NCBI GenBank assembly: GCA_003024985.2
Contig: PXIH01S0016077.1
Source: Euperipatoides rowelli
Taxonomy: Eukaryota; Onychophora; Udeonychophora; Euonychophora; Peripatopsidae
DNA: 10,282 nt
Reading direction: 5' to 3' (one strand)
Positions 1 through 6,669 of this stretch are shown piece by piece; position 1 is the stretch's first letter, and every line of letters starts with the position of its first letter. A program made the position numbers and the translations under genes. The notes under the pieces were generated by a model. It searched no databases. It saw only the letters and a list, made by a program, of their open reading frames with translations, and was not told the origin of the DNA.

Positions 1-26
1 TTTTAAATTTTTTATTTTTTTTTTCT

Positions 27-106
27 GGTGGAAATTTTTTTTTTAGTAAAAATCTTTGAAAATCAGAAATAAAAAAAATTAAAAAATCCGTTACATTTGA
101 CCTTTA
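27..106 (+). repeat. AT-rich dispersed repeat, copy A
   Basis: This block aligns by eye with 6585-6669. Both have the same order of segments: GTGGAA, a T run, a CTTTGAAA core, an A-rich run with AAAATTAAAAAA, and a TTTGACCTTTA-like end (TGTGACCTTTA in the other copy). The ordered landmarks make shared ancestry more likely than chance AT-richness. The copy lies in the intron just upstream of the HUWE1 exon. The family is not recognised. Confidence 0.45.
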
Positions 107-137
107 ATTAAGCCTTCTGGTAAAACCTTGTGCTTGC

Positions 138-178
138 CTAATATTTACTGTATCAATGTACCTTTTTCTTTCTTTCAG
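138..178 (+). promoter_or_regulatory. 3' splice site with candidate branch point before the HUWE1 exon
   Basis: A pyrimidine-rich tract (CCTTTTTCTTTCTTTCAG) ends at 178, immediately before the exon. A CTAAT at 138-142 fits the metazoan branch-point consensus yUnAy, with its A about 37 nt upstream of the AG. The alternative AG at 179-180 would break the phase-0 reading frame, so 178 is preferred. Confidence 0.75.
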
Positions 179-274
179 AGTCTTGGAGTTGATTTTGATC
201 TATCTGAGGAAGATCAGATGTTGAGGGCCATCGCTATGTCATTGGGAGAAAATGTACTCATGTCAACTGACCAG
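179..274 (+). CDS. HUWE1: Internal exon of HUWE1-like HECT E3 ubiquitin ligase (UIM region)
   Basis: A 32-codon exon, open in phase 0 at both ends. It encodes a peptide with the core LSEEDQMLRAIAMSLGEN, an acidic patch followed by the helix pattern (E-E-D-x-x-L-x-x-A-I-A-x-S-L) of a ubiquitin-interacting motif. From memory of the family this closely matches the UIM segment of HUWE1, a very large HECT-type E3 ligase that ubiquitinates nuclear and cytoplasmic substrates such as MCL1, p53 and MYC; the UIM binds ubiquitin. The exon boundaries are chosen from a CAG acceptor preceded by a pyrimidine-rich tract and from a CAG/GTAAAT donor. The ORF continues past both splice sites only by chance. Only this small part of a protein of over 4000 residues lies here; neighbouring exons must lie outside the window. 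Other UIM proteins are possible, but the residues flanking the UIM favour HUWE1. Confidence 0.85.
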
Positions 275-280
275 GTAAAT
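275..280 (+). promoter_or_regulatory. 5' splice site after the HUWE1 exon
   Basis: The exon ends in CAG and is followed by GTAAAT, close to the metazoan donor consensus CAG/GTAAGT. Similarity to the UIM region stops at this point, and the in-frame continuation is an AT-rich hydrophobic run typical of translated intron. Confidence 0.75.
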
Positions 281-1300
281 ATACAGTATCTTTATGTAAT
301 TGTATTAATAATAATGGTGGCATTATTATCTTCACTATTTTAAACATGCTAGCTACTTTAAGGTTTAAATTTTAATGGATAATTCATTTTATTATTTAAT
401 TGGAAACAAAATTGACTAGCACTATTTACTTACAAATCAATATATAATGAAAATTTTAGCCAACATTAAAAAAAATTAATTATAATATACAGTAGGCCTA
501 TCTCAAAATGGAAATGGCAACTTATATTCCTTTGAATATTTGGACCATATTTCTTTTTATGATTTAGCAAAACTATTTTAAATGTTGGAAAAGAAAAATA
601 TTTTTTTTTCTTTCCTCCCAAATCTAGTCCAAAAATTTAATATCTTCCAGTCGCTCCCTAAATTTAAGGGACAATGGTCACCAAATCTTTTTTTTTTTTT
701 TACTAAATTGGATGGAATTGTATACAGAGATAGTATATAGTAAGAGATGAATAAATATATACATGTAAGTACAAGTTTTCTGCACTATTGGGTTGCCTTG
801 GCAACAAACATGTACAAAAAACGAATTTTAGCAATACATTTATCATTTCAACAAAATTTGATAAATTGGACTAAATTGTTAAGGTTATATCGTAGTAGGG
901 CCAATAAATCAATTGTAAAAATGTAAACTTAAGATATTATATCCCATTTATTAACTGTCAAGATCTCTTAAGGTAATCTAATATACAATAAAAAATACAC
1001 TTTACAACAATTCAATTTGAAATTAATTTTACTTACTGTTCACACTTGCTTTTATGGCTGACACGTGCAGATTGCCGATATCCAGTATATTACTATGTAA
1101 CTATTTAAAGATGCTTCAAACTTAATGAAATAATATTAATTTTTATCATGAACTTGTTGCATTACATTAATTCATAAAATCAACTATTAAAAAACCACTC
1201 ATAATATTCCGATGTTTCAGATTACAATACTTTAATTATCTCACAAATTATTTCCCTTTTATACTGTACAGTGTACATCCTCATGGCAGGTCTAGAACAA
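281..1300. other. AT-rich intronic stretch with no recognised feature
   Basis: No exon, RNA gene or mobile-element coding remnant was recognised in about 1 kb. It contains long T runs (601-609 and 690-701), a short near-palindrome TCCCTAAATTTAAGGGA near 655-671, and copies of the TACAGTA/TACTGTA heptamer that recurs through the window. Confidence 0.6.
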
Positions 1301-1309
1301 TATTATAGG

Positions 1310-1368
1310 ATAGGGGAAGAGAAACTAATGTATGATTTAGTTATTAGTTTGCCTGTGTCTCCCCCTAT
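1310..1368. repeat. Imperfect inverted repeat (bulged hairpin)
   Basis: AAACTAAT at 1322-1329 pairs perfectly with ATTAGTTT at 1343-1350. Further out, ATAGGGGAAGAG (1310-1321) pairs with CTCCCCCTAT (1359-1368), with one extra base and an 8-nt bulge on the right arm. The G-rich arm looks polypurine-like. No family is assigned. Confidence 0.45.
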
Positions 1369-1602
1369 ACAATGATAATCGATAATTAATTTGATTACAC
1401 AATGATACTGCAAACGCTAAGTTCATATTTGTTTACACTCGTCAATTATCATTAGTTAACTACATGGATATAATCCCATTCTAAACAATTAAATAAAATA
1501 TAATTAATATAATTTAGTTATAAGGTATTAATAAGTTCTTTGATCATTATACCGTATTTAGTTAGTCCCTTAAGACAATTGTAACATACAGTACTTATGT
1601 GT

Positions 1603-1650
1603 TGTCAGTCTTATTACCCTCAATGATCACACACCCCCTTAAGACTGACA
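1603..1650. repeat. 11-bp perfect inverted repeat around a candidate copia polypurine tract
   Basis: TGTCAGTCTTA at 1603-1613 is the exact reverse complement of TAAGACTGACA at 1640-1650, with a 26-nt loop. On the minus strand the loop contains AAGGGGGTGTGTG, a polypurine run followed by TG, as at the junction of the internal region and the 3' LTR of LTR retrotransposons. It sits exactly at the 3' end of the copia remnant. The matching 5' LTR was not found, so the LTR start is a proposal. Confidence 0.45.
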
Positions 1651-1985
1651 GCATAGTATTTACTGTATAAGGAATCGATAGCTCGTAGGGTAAGTTTCTT
1701 CGCTGTGATTCCTTTATTTTGTCTAGGAGATCTTCTCAGGGGAGGCTTTTCCAGTTCTTTTTCACATTCTCTTTCTTCCTGGTCTGGTGGTTCCATTGGT
1801 ATTTCAATGTCTTCTGGTACTGATGTCACTTTTGTATGTTCTGCATTTTCTTCCTGTGCTGTATTTTCTCTAAAGTCGACATTTCTTGAATTGATGATTT
1901 TTCTGGTTCCTGGCAACCATAGGCGGTAGCATTTCCTCTGAATCCCATATCCTACAAGTATTCCTCTTACTGAAGTGTTGTCCAA
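1620..1985 (-). pseudogene. Copia integrase C-terminal SH3-like region and RT linker
   Basis: A 121-codon open segment on the minus strand. It starts with DNTSVRGILVGY and continues to a YRLWLPGTRKIINSR motif, the well-known copia pattern in which integrase passes into a small beta-barrel. An acidic, charged linker follows, with a basic RRSPRQNKG motif that normally lies just ahead of the reverse transcriptase. Instead of RT, the frame ends about 35 codons later at a stop at 1620-1622, over a polypurine-like tract. This supports an internal deletion joining the linker to the 3' end of the element. The start codon is incidental; this is polyprotein interior. Confidence 0.8.
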
Positions 1986-2270
1986 TTTGTCTCTCTGCCT
2001 ATTTCCCTAAGATGGCTATAGCTTGGTCTGACACAATTCTGGGCTTCATATGGTGTGATATCCAGGTGGGGTGACTTCATTATATTGTGGAGATATGCCG
2101 CGGTTGCTGCTATCTCTTTCCACAGTCCCAGGGGAAGGTTATCCCCTCGATTATTTTTCTAATTGACTCTAGCATTGTTCGGTTCAACCTTTCTGTTCTG
2201 GAGTCTTAAGCAGGGTTATTCGATGTTGTATCCCATGAGACTTCAGGAAAGTGTCCATTTCGGAGTTGCA
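1986..2270 (-). pseudogene. Frameshifted end of copia integrase core
   Basis: Copia integrase similarity continues on the minus strand after 2270, but in changing frames. The glycine-rich run near 2280 has gained bases, and a second shift occurs near 2190. The third acidic residue of the D,D-35-E triad is still encoded (Glu codon 2183-2185), but in a different frame from the two Asp residues. Further down, a TAAYLHNI-type segment and a TPYEA segment match the usual end of the copia integrase core. A deletion near 1995-2010 then removes the stretch before the SH3-like region. In-frame stops are frequent throughout. Confidence 0.7.
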
Positions 2271-2695
2271 GAATTCTCTCCTCCCCCTCCGTCAGTTCTT
2301 ATTATTAATGGGTATCTGCCAAACCTGTTCCTTCCCTCTATCATTATTTCGATAAAACTTTTGTTTACTTCAAATTTGTATTTCAGGATTCTAATTTGTA
2401 CATAATTAGTCTTTACATCTGTCACGGCCATTAAATATTTGCCTCCACCCAGGGTCATGGGTGTTATGGGACCACACAGATCGGAGGTCAGAATTCCGAA
2501 GGTAGGGGTAATATTTATTGTGTGGGACCTATTGAAGGGTTTCTTGGTTGAGGCTCCAATCTTGCCTATCTCGCAGAAGTTACTGTGTTTGCATGGCTCA
2601 ATTTTTAATTTATCTGCCAGGCCATCCTTGACTAGGGTTGTTATGTTCTCTATACATCTATGGGCTAGCCTCTTATGCCATAGGTGTACGCACAC
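2243..2695 (-). pseudogene. Copia GAG-pre-integrase and integrase core fragment
   Basis: A 150-codon open segment on the minus strand. It begins with LWHKRLAHR, the hallmark start of the GAG-pre-integrase/HHCC zinc-binding domain (His codons at 2675-2677 and 2660-2662). The Cys pair is damaged: after the SNFC cysteine, the usual CxxC partner position reads Gly (codon GGC, one change from TGC). The integrase core follows, with the first catalytic Asp in SDLCGP (codon 2480-2482) and the second in IRTDGGG (codon 2291-2293). After the glycine run the frame shifts into an unrelated tail. Integrase normally inserts element cDNA into host DNA in the nucleus; this copy cannot do so. Confidence 0.85.
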
Positions 2696-2696
2696 A

Positions 2697-2830
2697 CCGA
2701 CATGGCATTTTCACTTGGTTTTGTCTTTTTTGTTTGTAACTGAAAAACATTATTTGTACTATCATGACAAGAGATATTGATATCTTTGTTACCAAGTATG
2801 CATGTATTGGATGTACATTCAACTCTATAA
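2697..2830 (-). pseudogene. Copia polyprotein remnant: region upstream of the integrase zinc finger
   Basis: A reading frame on the minus strand encodes a polar stretch (including NKDINISCHDSTNNVFQLQ) that in copia elements corresponds to the part between protease and the GAG-pre-integrase motif. It is one frame away from the integrase segment below. The shift falls in a GT-rich run near 2688-2697, where dinucleotide slippage is an easy explanation. Assignment rests on position and general character more than on a strong motif. Confidence 0.45.
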
Positions 2831-2925
2831 CAAAGAGAGAGAGAATATCAGTGTTTAGTTGCTCATGTCAATAAGGATAGCCTGTGTCCACATTAGGACA
2901 ATAATACTGTAATAATATTGCCTAA

Positions 2926-2985
2926 CCATAAGAACACTAACAATATGCTATCCCAGAACTCTCTAATAAGAACTAACAATATTAC
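2926..2985. repeat. Short imperfect direct repeat, about 38-bp spacing
   Basis: ATAAGAACACTAACAATAT at 2928-2946 is repeated as ATAAGAACTAACAATAT at 2966-2982 with a 2-bp difference. It lies just outside the recognised coding part of the copia remnant and may belong to its leader or LTR. Confidence 0.5.
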
Positions 2986-3197
2986 AAACACTTGCCTGTA
3001 ACAACATGGCTGCTAACAACCAACCATATTCGTTTTTGCCACTTAGTCTGTCCTGATTCTAAGCAGGAAGTTGGGCTGATACCAAGAAGAGGCTGCAGAC
3101 CATGAGGGCTTCCTTATTAGGTATGGTTCAAGATGTTTGGGGTTCTCCTCTGGTCGGGCAGGGAACTATAATAAATTGCTTGGCTGGCCATGAGGAG

Positions 3198-3259
3198 CTC
3201 TCTTGTTGCTGGGCCAGACCTTAGGCCACTCTCTTGTTGTTGGGCCACACCATAGGCCA
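3198..3259. repeat. 31-bp tandem duplication
   Basis: Two adjacent 31-bp units (3198-3228 and 3229-3259) differ at only three positions. Each begins CTCTCTTGTTG and ends TAGGCCA. It adjoins the first copy of the long direct repeat and is absent beside the second, so it arose or was lost after those copies separated. Confidence 0.8.
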
Positions 3260-3269
3260 TACTGACTGA

Positions 3270-3450
3270 CTAAAATACAAGCACACAGTGCTAACATTAT
3301 AAAATGTATGTCTTGTGTATGAGTCAGACTGTAATTGACGTGTTGTAATGTATAGTGCATAGTATTGCAGACAGAAGTGATGTGTTACATAATCAAGAGT
3401 CTTGATGACAGGTCTGCAATTAAACATTGTATAAGATATTTGATAAGCAG
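3270..3450 (-). repeat. LTR-like direct repeat, copy 1
   Basis: About 180 bp aligning by eye to 4952-5134 over most of its length, with scattered substitutions and small indels. Shared landmarks in order are CACAGTGCTAA, ATGTATGTCTTGTGTA, TGTTGTAATGTA, TATTGCAGACAG, TTGATGACAGGTCTGCAATTA and a final AAGCAGT. Both copies are in the same orientation. Strand is assigned from the candidate LTR edge next to copy 2. Whether the two copies are the LTRs of one non-autonomous element or two separate insertions cannot be decided here. Confidence 0.7.
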
Positions 3451-3566
3451 TACAGTCGTACTGTATACTTATAGATATTGGTTTGTGTGGGTTGTGTGGA
3501 ACTCAGGCTAGGAAAGGGGTCTATGAGTCCAAAGCAATTCCAATAAAGGAGGAGTAAAGCTAATAC

Positions 3567-3576
3567 CGCGATCGCG
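3567..3576. repeat. GC-rich 10-bp palindrome
   Basis: CGCGATCGCG is a perfect palindrome with four CpG dinucleotides, standing out in AT-rich surroundings where CpG is rare. No function is assigned. Confidence 0.6.
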
Positions 3577-3639
3577 TATGGGGTATTTTGAAACATTAGT
3601 AGCTTTGGGGATCGTGGTGGAGTGGAACCTAGAAAAAAA

Positions 3640-4050
3640 AAGGTTATACAGTAAGTAATGCACAAAATATAAATATAATGTAACCCTTTGCCTAATGCTA
3701 GATTCGATCCCTCTTTTAATTATCGAAACTAAACTAATAATAAATATGCGTGTGATTTGTATCAGAGAATATGCAAGTAATTACTTTTAGTCAAAAGGGG
3801 TTTTTACATAGGAATTGTGAAGGACAAAATCAGAATACAATTTGAGTAACTCTCTAATGTAAATTTTATATTTTATATTGAAAAGATGGCGGAGCTACAA
3901 GCTCTTACAAAACGTTTTGGGTTTCCTCTTTGTGTGAAACAGTTTTAGATTAATGGCTGAAAAGTTCTACAGATCTATCTAATGTCTGATTTATTTATGT
4001 GGCAATAAAAATAAATGTAATGAATTTGGATGATTAAATATAGTCACCAC
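3640..4050. other. Stretch between repeats with no recognised gene
   Basis: No mobile-element coding sequence was recognised. The only notable item is a short ORF starting in AAGATGGCGG near 3883, discussed as a finding. Confidence 0.5.
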
Positions 4051-4143
4051 TGGCAGGAAGTCCATATGCCAGATGCCTTTGATGATTCTGTTTGAAGTTG
4101 AAAAAGACGATTACCTCACACCTTGTGTATTAATACGAAGTTA

Positions 4144-4238
4144 CTATATAGACAGCTGGAGCAGAAAGAGGGCTCTCTTTTTTAGTCCAGTAGCTTCAAA
4201 CCTAGTTGGGTGGAATCCTACAAACAATCTGATTGGTC
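4144..4238 (-). promoter_or_regulatory. Candidate antisense promoter: CCAAT box and TATA-like element
   Basis: On the minus strand GACCAATCAG (4238-4229) matches a strong CCAAT box. CTATATAG (4151-4144) lies about 78 bp downstream, close to the spacing usual between CCAAT and TATA elements. It falls in a less AT-rich block at 4050-4500 that may be part of a degraded LTR or leader. A start site would be expected near 4115. Motifs this short can occur by chance. Confidence 0.25.
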
Positions 4239-4239
4239 A

Positions 4240-4550
4240 GCTAGGTATTCGAGGCAGAGGGTTGGAGCTAATGGTCTGAAATGTAGAGGTAGTCTCTTGG
4301 TCATATGATAAAATCCTATCAGGTGGTCTTGTGAGTTCCTGAAGTCCAGACAGGATGCAGTGACATGTTGGTCAAAGTCTAAATTCCAGATGATGAAAAA
4401 TGCTGCAGTCGGCTCCAGCTGTTCCAAGAAGGTCAGCAGTCCAGGGTGTGGGGTGGAGGATCCAAGCATTTGGAAGATTATGTTCTTGCTGAACAAGAAG
4501 TCCAGAAGATGTTTTAATTAGATCTCAGCCACAAGTTATGATTACAAAAG
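4240..4550. other. Less AT-rich block of unknown origin
   Basis: Base composition rises above the local background and a 92-codon open frame exists on the minus strand (4218-4496), but its product matches no family I recognise. It lies between the two LTR-like copies, so it may be internal sequence of a non-autonomous element. Confidence 0.35.
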
Positions 4551-4555
4551 ATAAC

Positions 4556-4836
4556 AGATTACAGGTAATCTTTTACTAATAAAAGCAAACTGATTTAAGT
4601 TTGCTTAGCTTCCCAATTAAATAGTTTGCATGAAATATTTAATAATGTATAAGGATAAAAGGGAACTAAGATGTAATTGCAAGTAGCATAAGATAAATAA
4701 AACATAAATAAGATAAATTATACACTAGCTTTGATTAAAGCTAATATTGAATATTATTAAAGTAAATATGTCGTAGCTTTATTGAAGCTAACATAAAATA
4801 AGAATAATAAATATACATAGCTTTTATGGAAGCTAT
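4556..4836. repeat. Cluster of five short perfect hairpins
   Basis: Perfect stems occur at 4556-4562/4565-4571 (AGATTAC), 4583-4591/4598-4606 (AAGCAAACT), 4726-4732/4737-4743 (TAGCTTT), 4774-4779/4785-4790 (TAGCTT) and 4817-4823/4830-4836 (ATAGCTT). Loops are 2-6 nt. The last three share the TAGCTT arm and are spaced about 43-48 bp apart, so they look like units of a diverged minisatellite whose unit contains a palindrome. A weaker TAGGCTA/GAGCTA pair near 4862-4885 may be a further unit. Confidence 0.65.
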
Positions 4837-4951
4837 CAAGAAATATTAAAATACTAAATATAGGCTACTGTTGGTTTTACTGAGCTAAACATGAAATATC
4901 TGTATGTTCTGAGGGTGTGTGTGTCCCTAGCCTTGAGGCTTTACAACTGAG

Positions 4952-5269
4952 CTAAAATATAAGCCACACAGTGCTAATCTTATGTAATGTATGTCTTGTG
5001 TAGGAGTGTGTTAGACTGTATTGACTTGTGTTGTAATGTAGTGCACGTGTATTGCAGACAGTTTTGTGTTGTGAGATCAAGATTATTGATGACAGGTCTG
5101 CAATTAAATATTAAATGAAATATTAAATAAGCAGTGGAGTTATTTGATATTTCATTTAATATACAGTATATAGGGTTTGTAAGTAGCAGGCATTGTGGAT
5201 GGTAGGTTGAAGATGTAAAAACTTGTAATGTCCTATCAATCAGCATGATATGATGACAGGCCCATTACA
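4952..5269 (-). repeat. LTR-like direct repeat, copy 2, with candidate LTR start at 5269
   Basis: Positions 4952-5134 match copy 1 at 3270-3450. The region then continues to 5269, where on the minus strand the sequence begins TGTAATGGGCCTGTC directly after a polypurine tract. TG at the start and an adjacent polypurine tract are expected of a 3' LTR. The end of the LTR was not found. The motif GATGACAGG occurs twice in it (5088-5096 and 5252-5260). Family assignment to Ty3/gypsy is only a guess. Confidence 0.5.
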
Positions 5270-5285
5270 AAGCTTCTCCCCCTTT
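5270..5285 (-). promoter_or_regulatory. Candidate polypurine tract of an LTR retrotransposon
   Basis: On the minus strand the bases read AAAGGGGGAGAAGCTT, followed by TGTAATG. This is a good match in form to the plus-strand priming site that precedes a 3' LTR. A short open frame upstream on the minus strand (about 5286-5360) ends in a TAA overlapping the LTR start, as many polyproteins do. No recognisable pol domain remains. Confidence 0.45.
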
Positions 5286-5560
5286 GAACGGTGCTGCTAA
5301 AATTATCCTGGAGGTAGGTTGATTGCAAGCCATCCTTGATGATGTGGCTATAGGCATACAACTGGATACTTTAAGTCTAAGTTAGTTCTTTACAATTGTT
5401 AGGAGATGGGTATAGTGCAATAAAACATTCTATAATAAATTTGGTCTTATTTTCCATTTACATAGCTTGTCAAAATATTTTTATATACAGTATTACTCTA
5501 TAATTCCAATAAAAAAATTACATTTGATTTAACGTCTTTAAGAAAAGTTGAAAAATGGAG
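5286..5560. other. AT-rich stretch with no recognised gene
   Basis: Apart from a possible polyprotein tail next to 5285 on the minus strand, nothing was recognised. Confidence 0.4.
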
Positions 5561-5566
5561 TGCGTA

Positions 5567-5608
5567 AGCTTTGGCCAGGACCTACAACAGCATTGTAGGG
5601 TAAAAGCT
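5567..5608. repeat. Two-tier stem-loop followed by an A run
   Basis: An inner perfect stem CCTACAA (5581-5587) with TTGTAGG (5593-5599) and a 5-nt loop sits inside an outer stem AGCTTT (5567-5572) with AAAGCT (5603-5608). An A run of about 11 starts near 5622, giving it the look of a small retroposed transcript. No known RNA family is recognised and no flanking target duplication was identified. Confidence 0.4.
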
Positions 5609-5639
5609 GATCTATGTGTTTAAAAAAAAAAAGGCAAAT

Positions 5640-6580
5640 TGTTAGAATTTACATACAGTATTATACTAAAACTGAATGATTTCAGTATTATTAGCCTAAC
5701 GCTCTTTGGTTTGAAAATATCGGCATAAACTAATTACAATTCATAGATTTTAAAAAAAAAAATTGTCGTAACCTATCGCGGGTTATTTTTCAGGCAAACA
5801 GATGCCAACCATATCCTATTATTGTATTATTAAGAAAAAATGTGTGCGTCTTTATTAAAATTTAGGATTAGGGGCTTTATTTGATTTCACATTTTATAAT
5901 GTAGGCTACTTCAATTTTGTTCTTGTAATAACCAAATAATATCGGTAAGTAGGCTAAACAAAAATGTTGCATAAGAACAGTAAGATACTATCAATAATTT
6001 TATGCTTTATTATTTTTCTAGTATAGCTTTTAATAACTAGGTAAATTGTACGGCGCTGCGATTTATTACATAAGCAAAAATATTATTGTATTTATATTCA
6101 CCGTATACAAATAATTTTTACTTTTAGTAGCCTACATCAATTTTTGTAAATCTTCAAACTGATATTCTTTATTTAAATATGTTTCATTAATTTATAAATA
6201 TGATTCTATAAAAGTAAATCAACCGGTCTGTGCGTGCGTATTCATCCATAATCCATAATTACGGTACCATCAGAAGATGATGATCCGATACTATTGTCCC
6301 CAACCAGGGGGAATTGTACAGTTAAAATATCTTTGCCATCCATAATGAGTTAAATGAAGTCTCTAGTTATTAAAAATAATACACAGTGAATAATGTACAT
6401 AGGTTGTTTCTAATCTATGCAATGAAAGATTGCTAATTACCTGCTAACGTTTACATAGAATGACATCACAAAATAAACTCAGACCCAATGGATCGTTCCT
6501 AGTGACATTTGACTTAAGTAGAAATATTTCTTAATTACATTTCTTAATAATGCTTTTATTTTTTGGAATTTTTTTTTTTT
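5640..6580. other. AT-rich stretch with no recognised gene
   Basis: About 900 bp without recognisable exon or element coding sequence. It contains several GTAGGCTA/TAGCCTAC octamers (5903, 5949, 6129 areas) and a slightly less AT-rich patch at 6220-6310 with repeated TCCATAAT words. Confidence 0.5.
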
Positions 6581-6584
6581 AGCC

Positions 6585-6669
6585 AAGTGGAATTATTTTT
6601 TTTAATAATTTTCTTTGAAATGAAATCATAAACAAAAATTAAAAAAAAATGCATTTTGTGTGACCTTTA
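6585..6669 (+). repeat. AT-rich dispersed repeat, copy B
   Basis: Second copy of the block at 27-106, in the same orientation and about 6.5 kb away, on the other side of the HUWE1 exon. It ends in TGTGACCTTTA where copy A ends in ATTTGACCTTTA. No terminal inverted repeats or target duplications were identified. It may be part of an old non-autonomous element. Confidence 0.45.

Larger units (their letters stand above)
1620..2830 (-). mobile_element. Ty1/copia retrotransposon, internally deleted and decayed
   Basis: Read on the minus strand, the remnant runs from about 2830 down to 1620. In order it holds a GAG-pre-integrase region, an HHCC-type zinc-binding motif, an integrase core, the SH3-like C-terminal part of integrase and the basic linker that precedes reverse transcriptase. 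Gag, protease, reverse transcriptase and RNase H are not visible. The linker runs directly into a polypurine-like tract at 1634-1640, suggesting one internal deletion removed RT and RNase H. Several frame changes and stops show it is dead. The order GAG-pre-integrase then integrase upstream of RT is diagnostic of Ty1/copia rather than gypsy. It is antisense to the HUWE1 exon. LTRs were not located, so element ends are approximate. Confidence 0.85.

Noticed and set aside
128-178. The HUWE1 frame could be extended upstream to 128 as one ORF.
   Set aside because: The upstream codons translate a polypyrimidine tract and lack family similarity; the CAG acceptor explains the boundary.
1300-1630. 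A full 3' LTR of the copia element extending left from the polypurine tract.
   Set aside because: No matching 5' LTR was found between 2830 and 3200 and no CA end could be fixed, so only the candidate start is reported.
1705-2780. Plus-strand ORFs at 1705-1929, 2163-2405 and 2439-2780.
   Set aside because: They are antisense shadows of the copia integrase segments.
3076-3084. Minus-strand TGGTATCAG resembling the initiator-Met tRNA primer binding site of copia elements, in a plausible place upstream of the copia remnant.
   Set aside because: Only nine bases match, no CA-ending LTR precedes it, and animal initiator tRNA would predict a different sequence (TGGTAGCAG).
4218-4496. 92-codon minus-strand ORF as a gene.
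   Set aside because: No recognisable family, no initiation or splice context, and it lies between repeat copies.
6230-6310. Possible partner terminus of the hAT element (ACCGGTCTGTG and CCCCAACCAGGGGG words).
   Set aside because: No CAG-x-G-TTTCC start is present and the match to the 6807 terminus is limited to a few bases.
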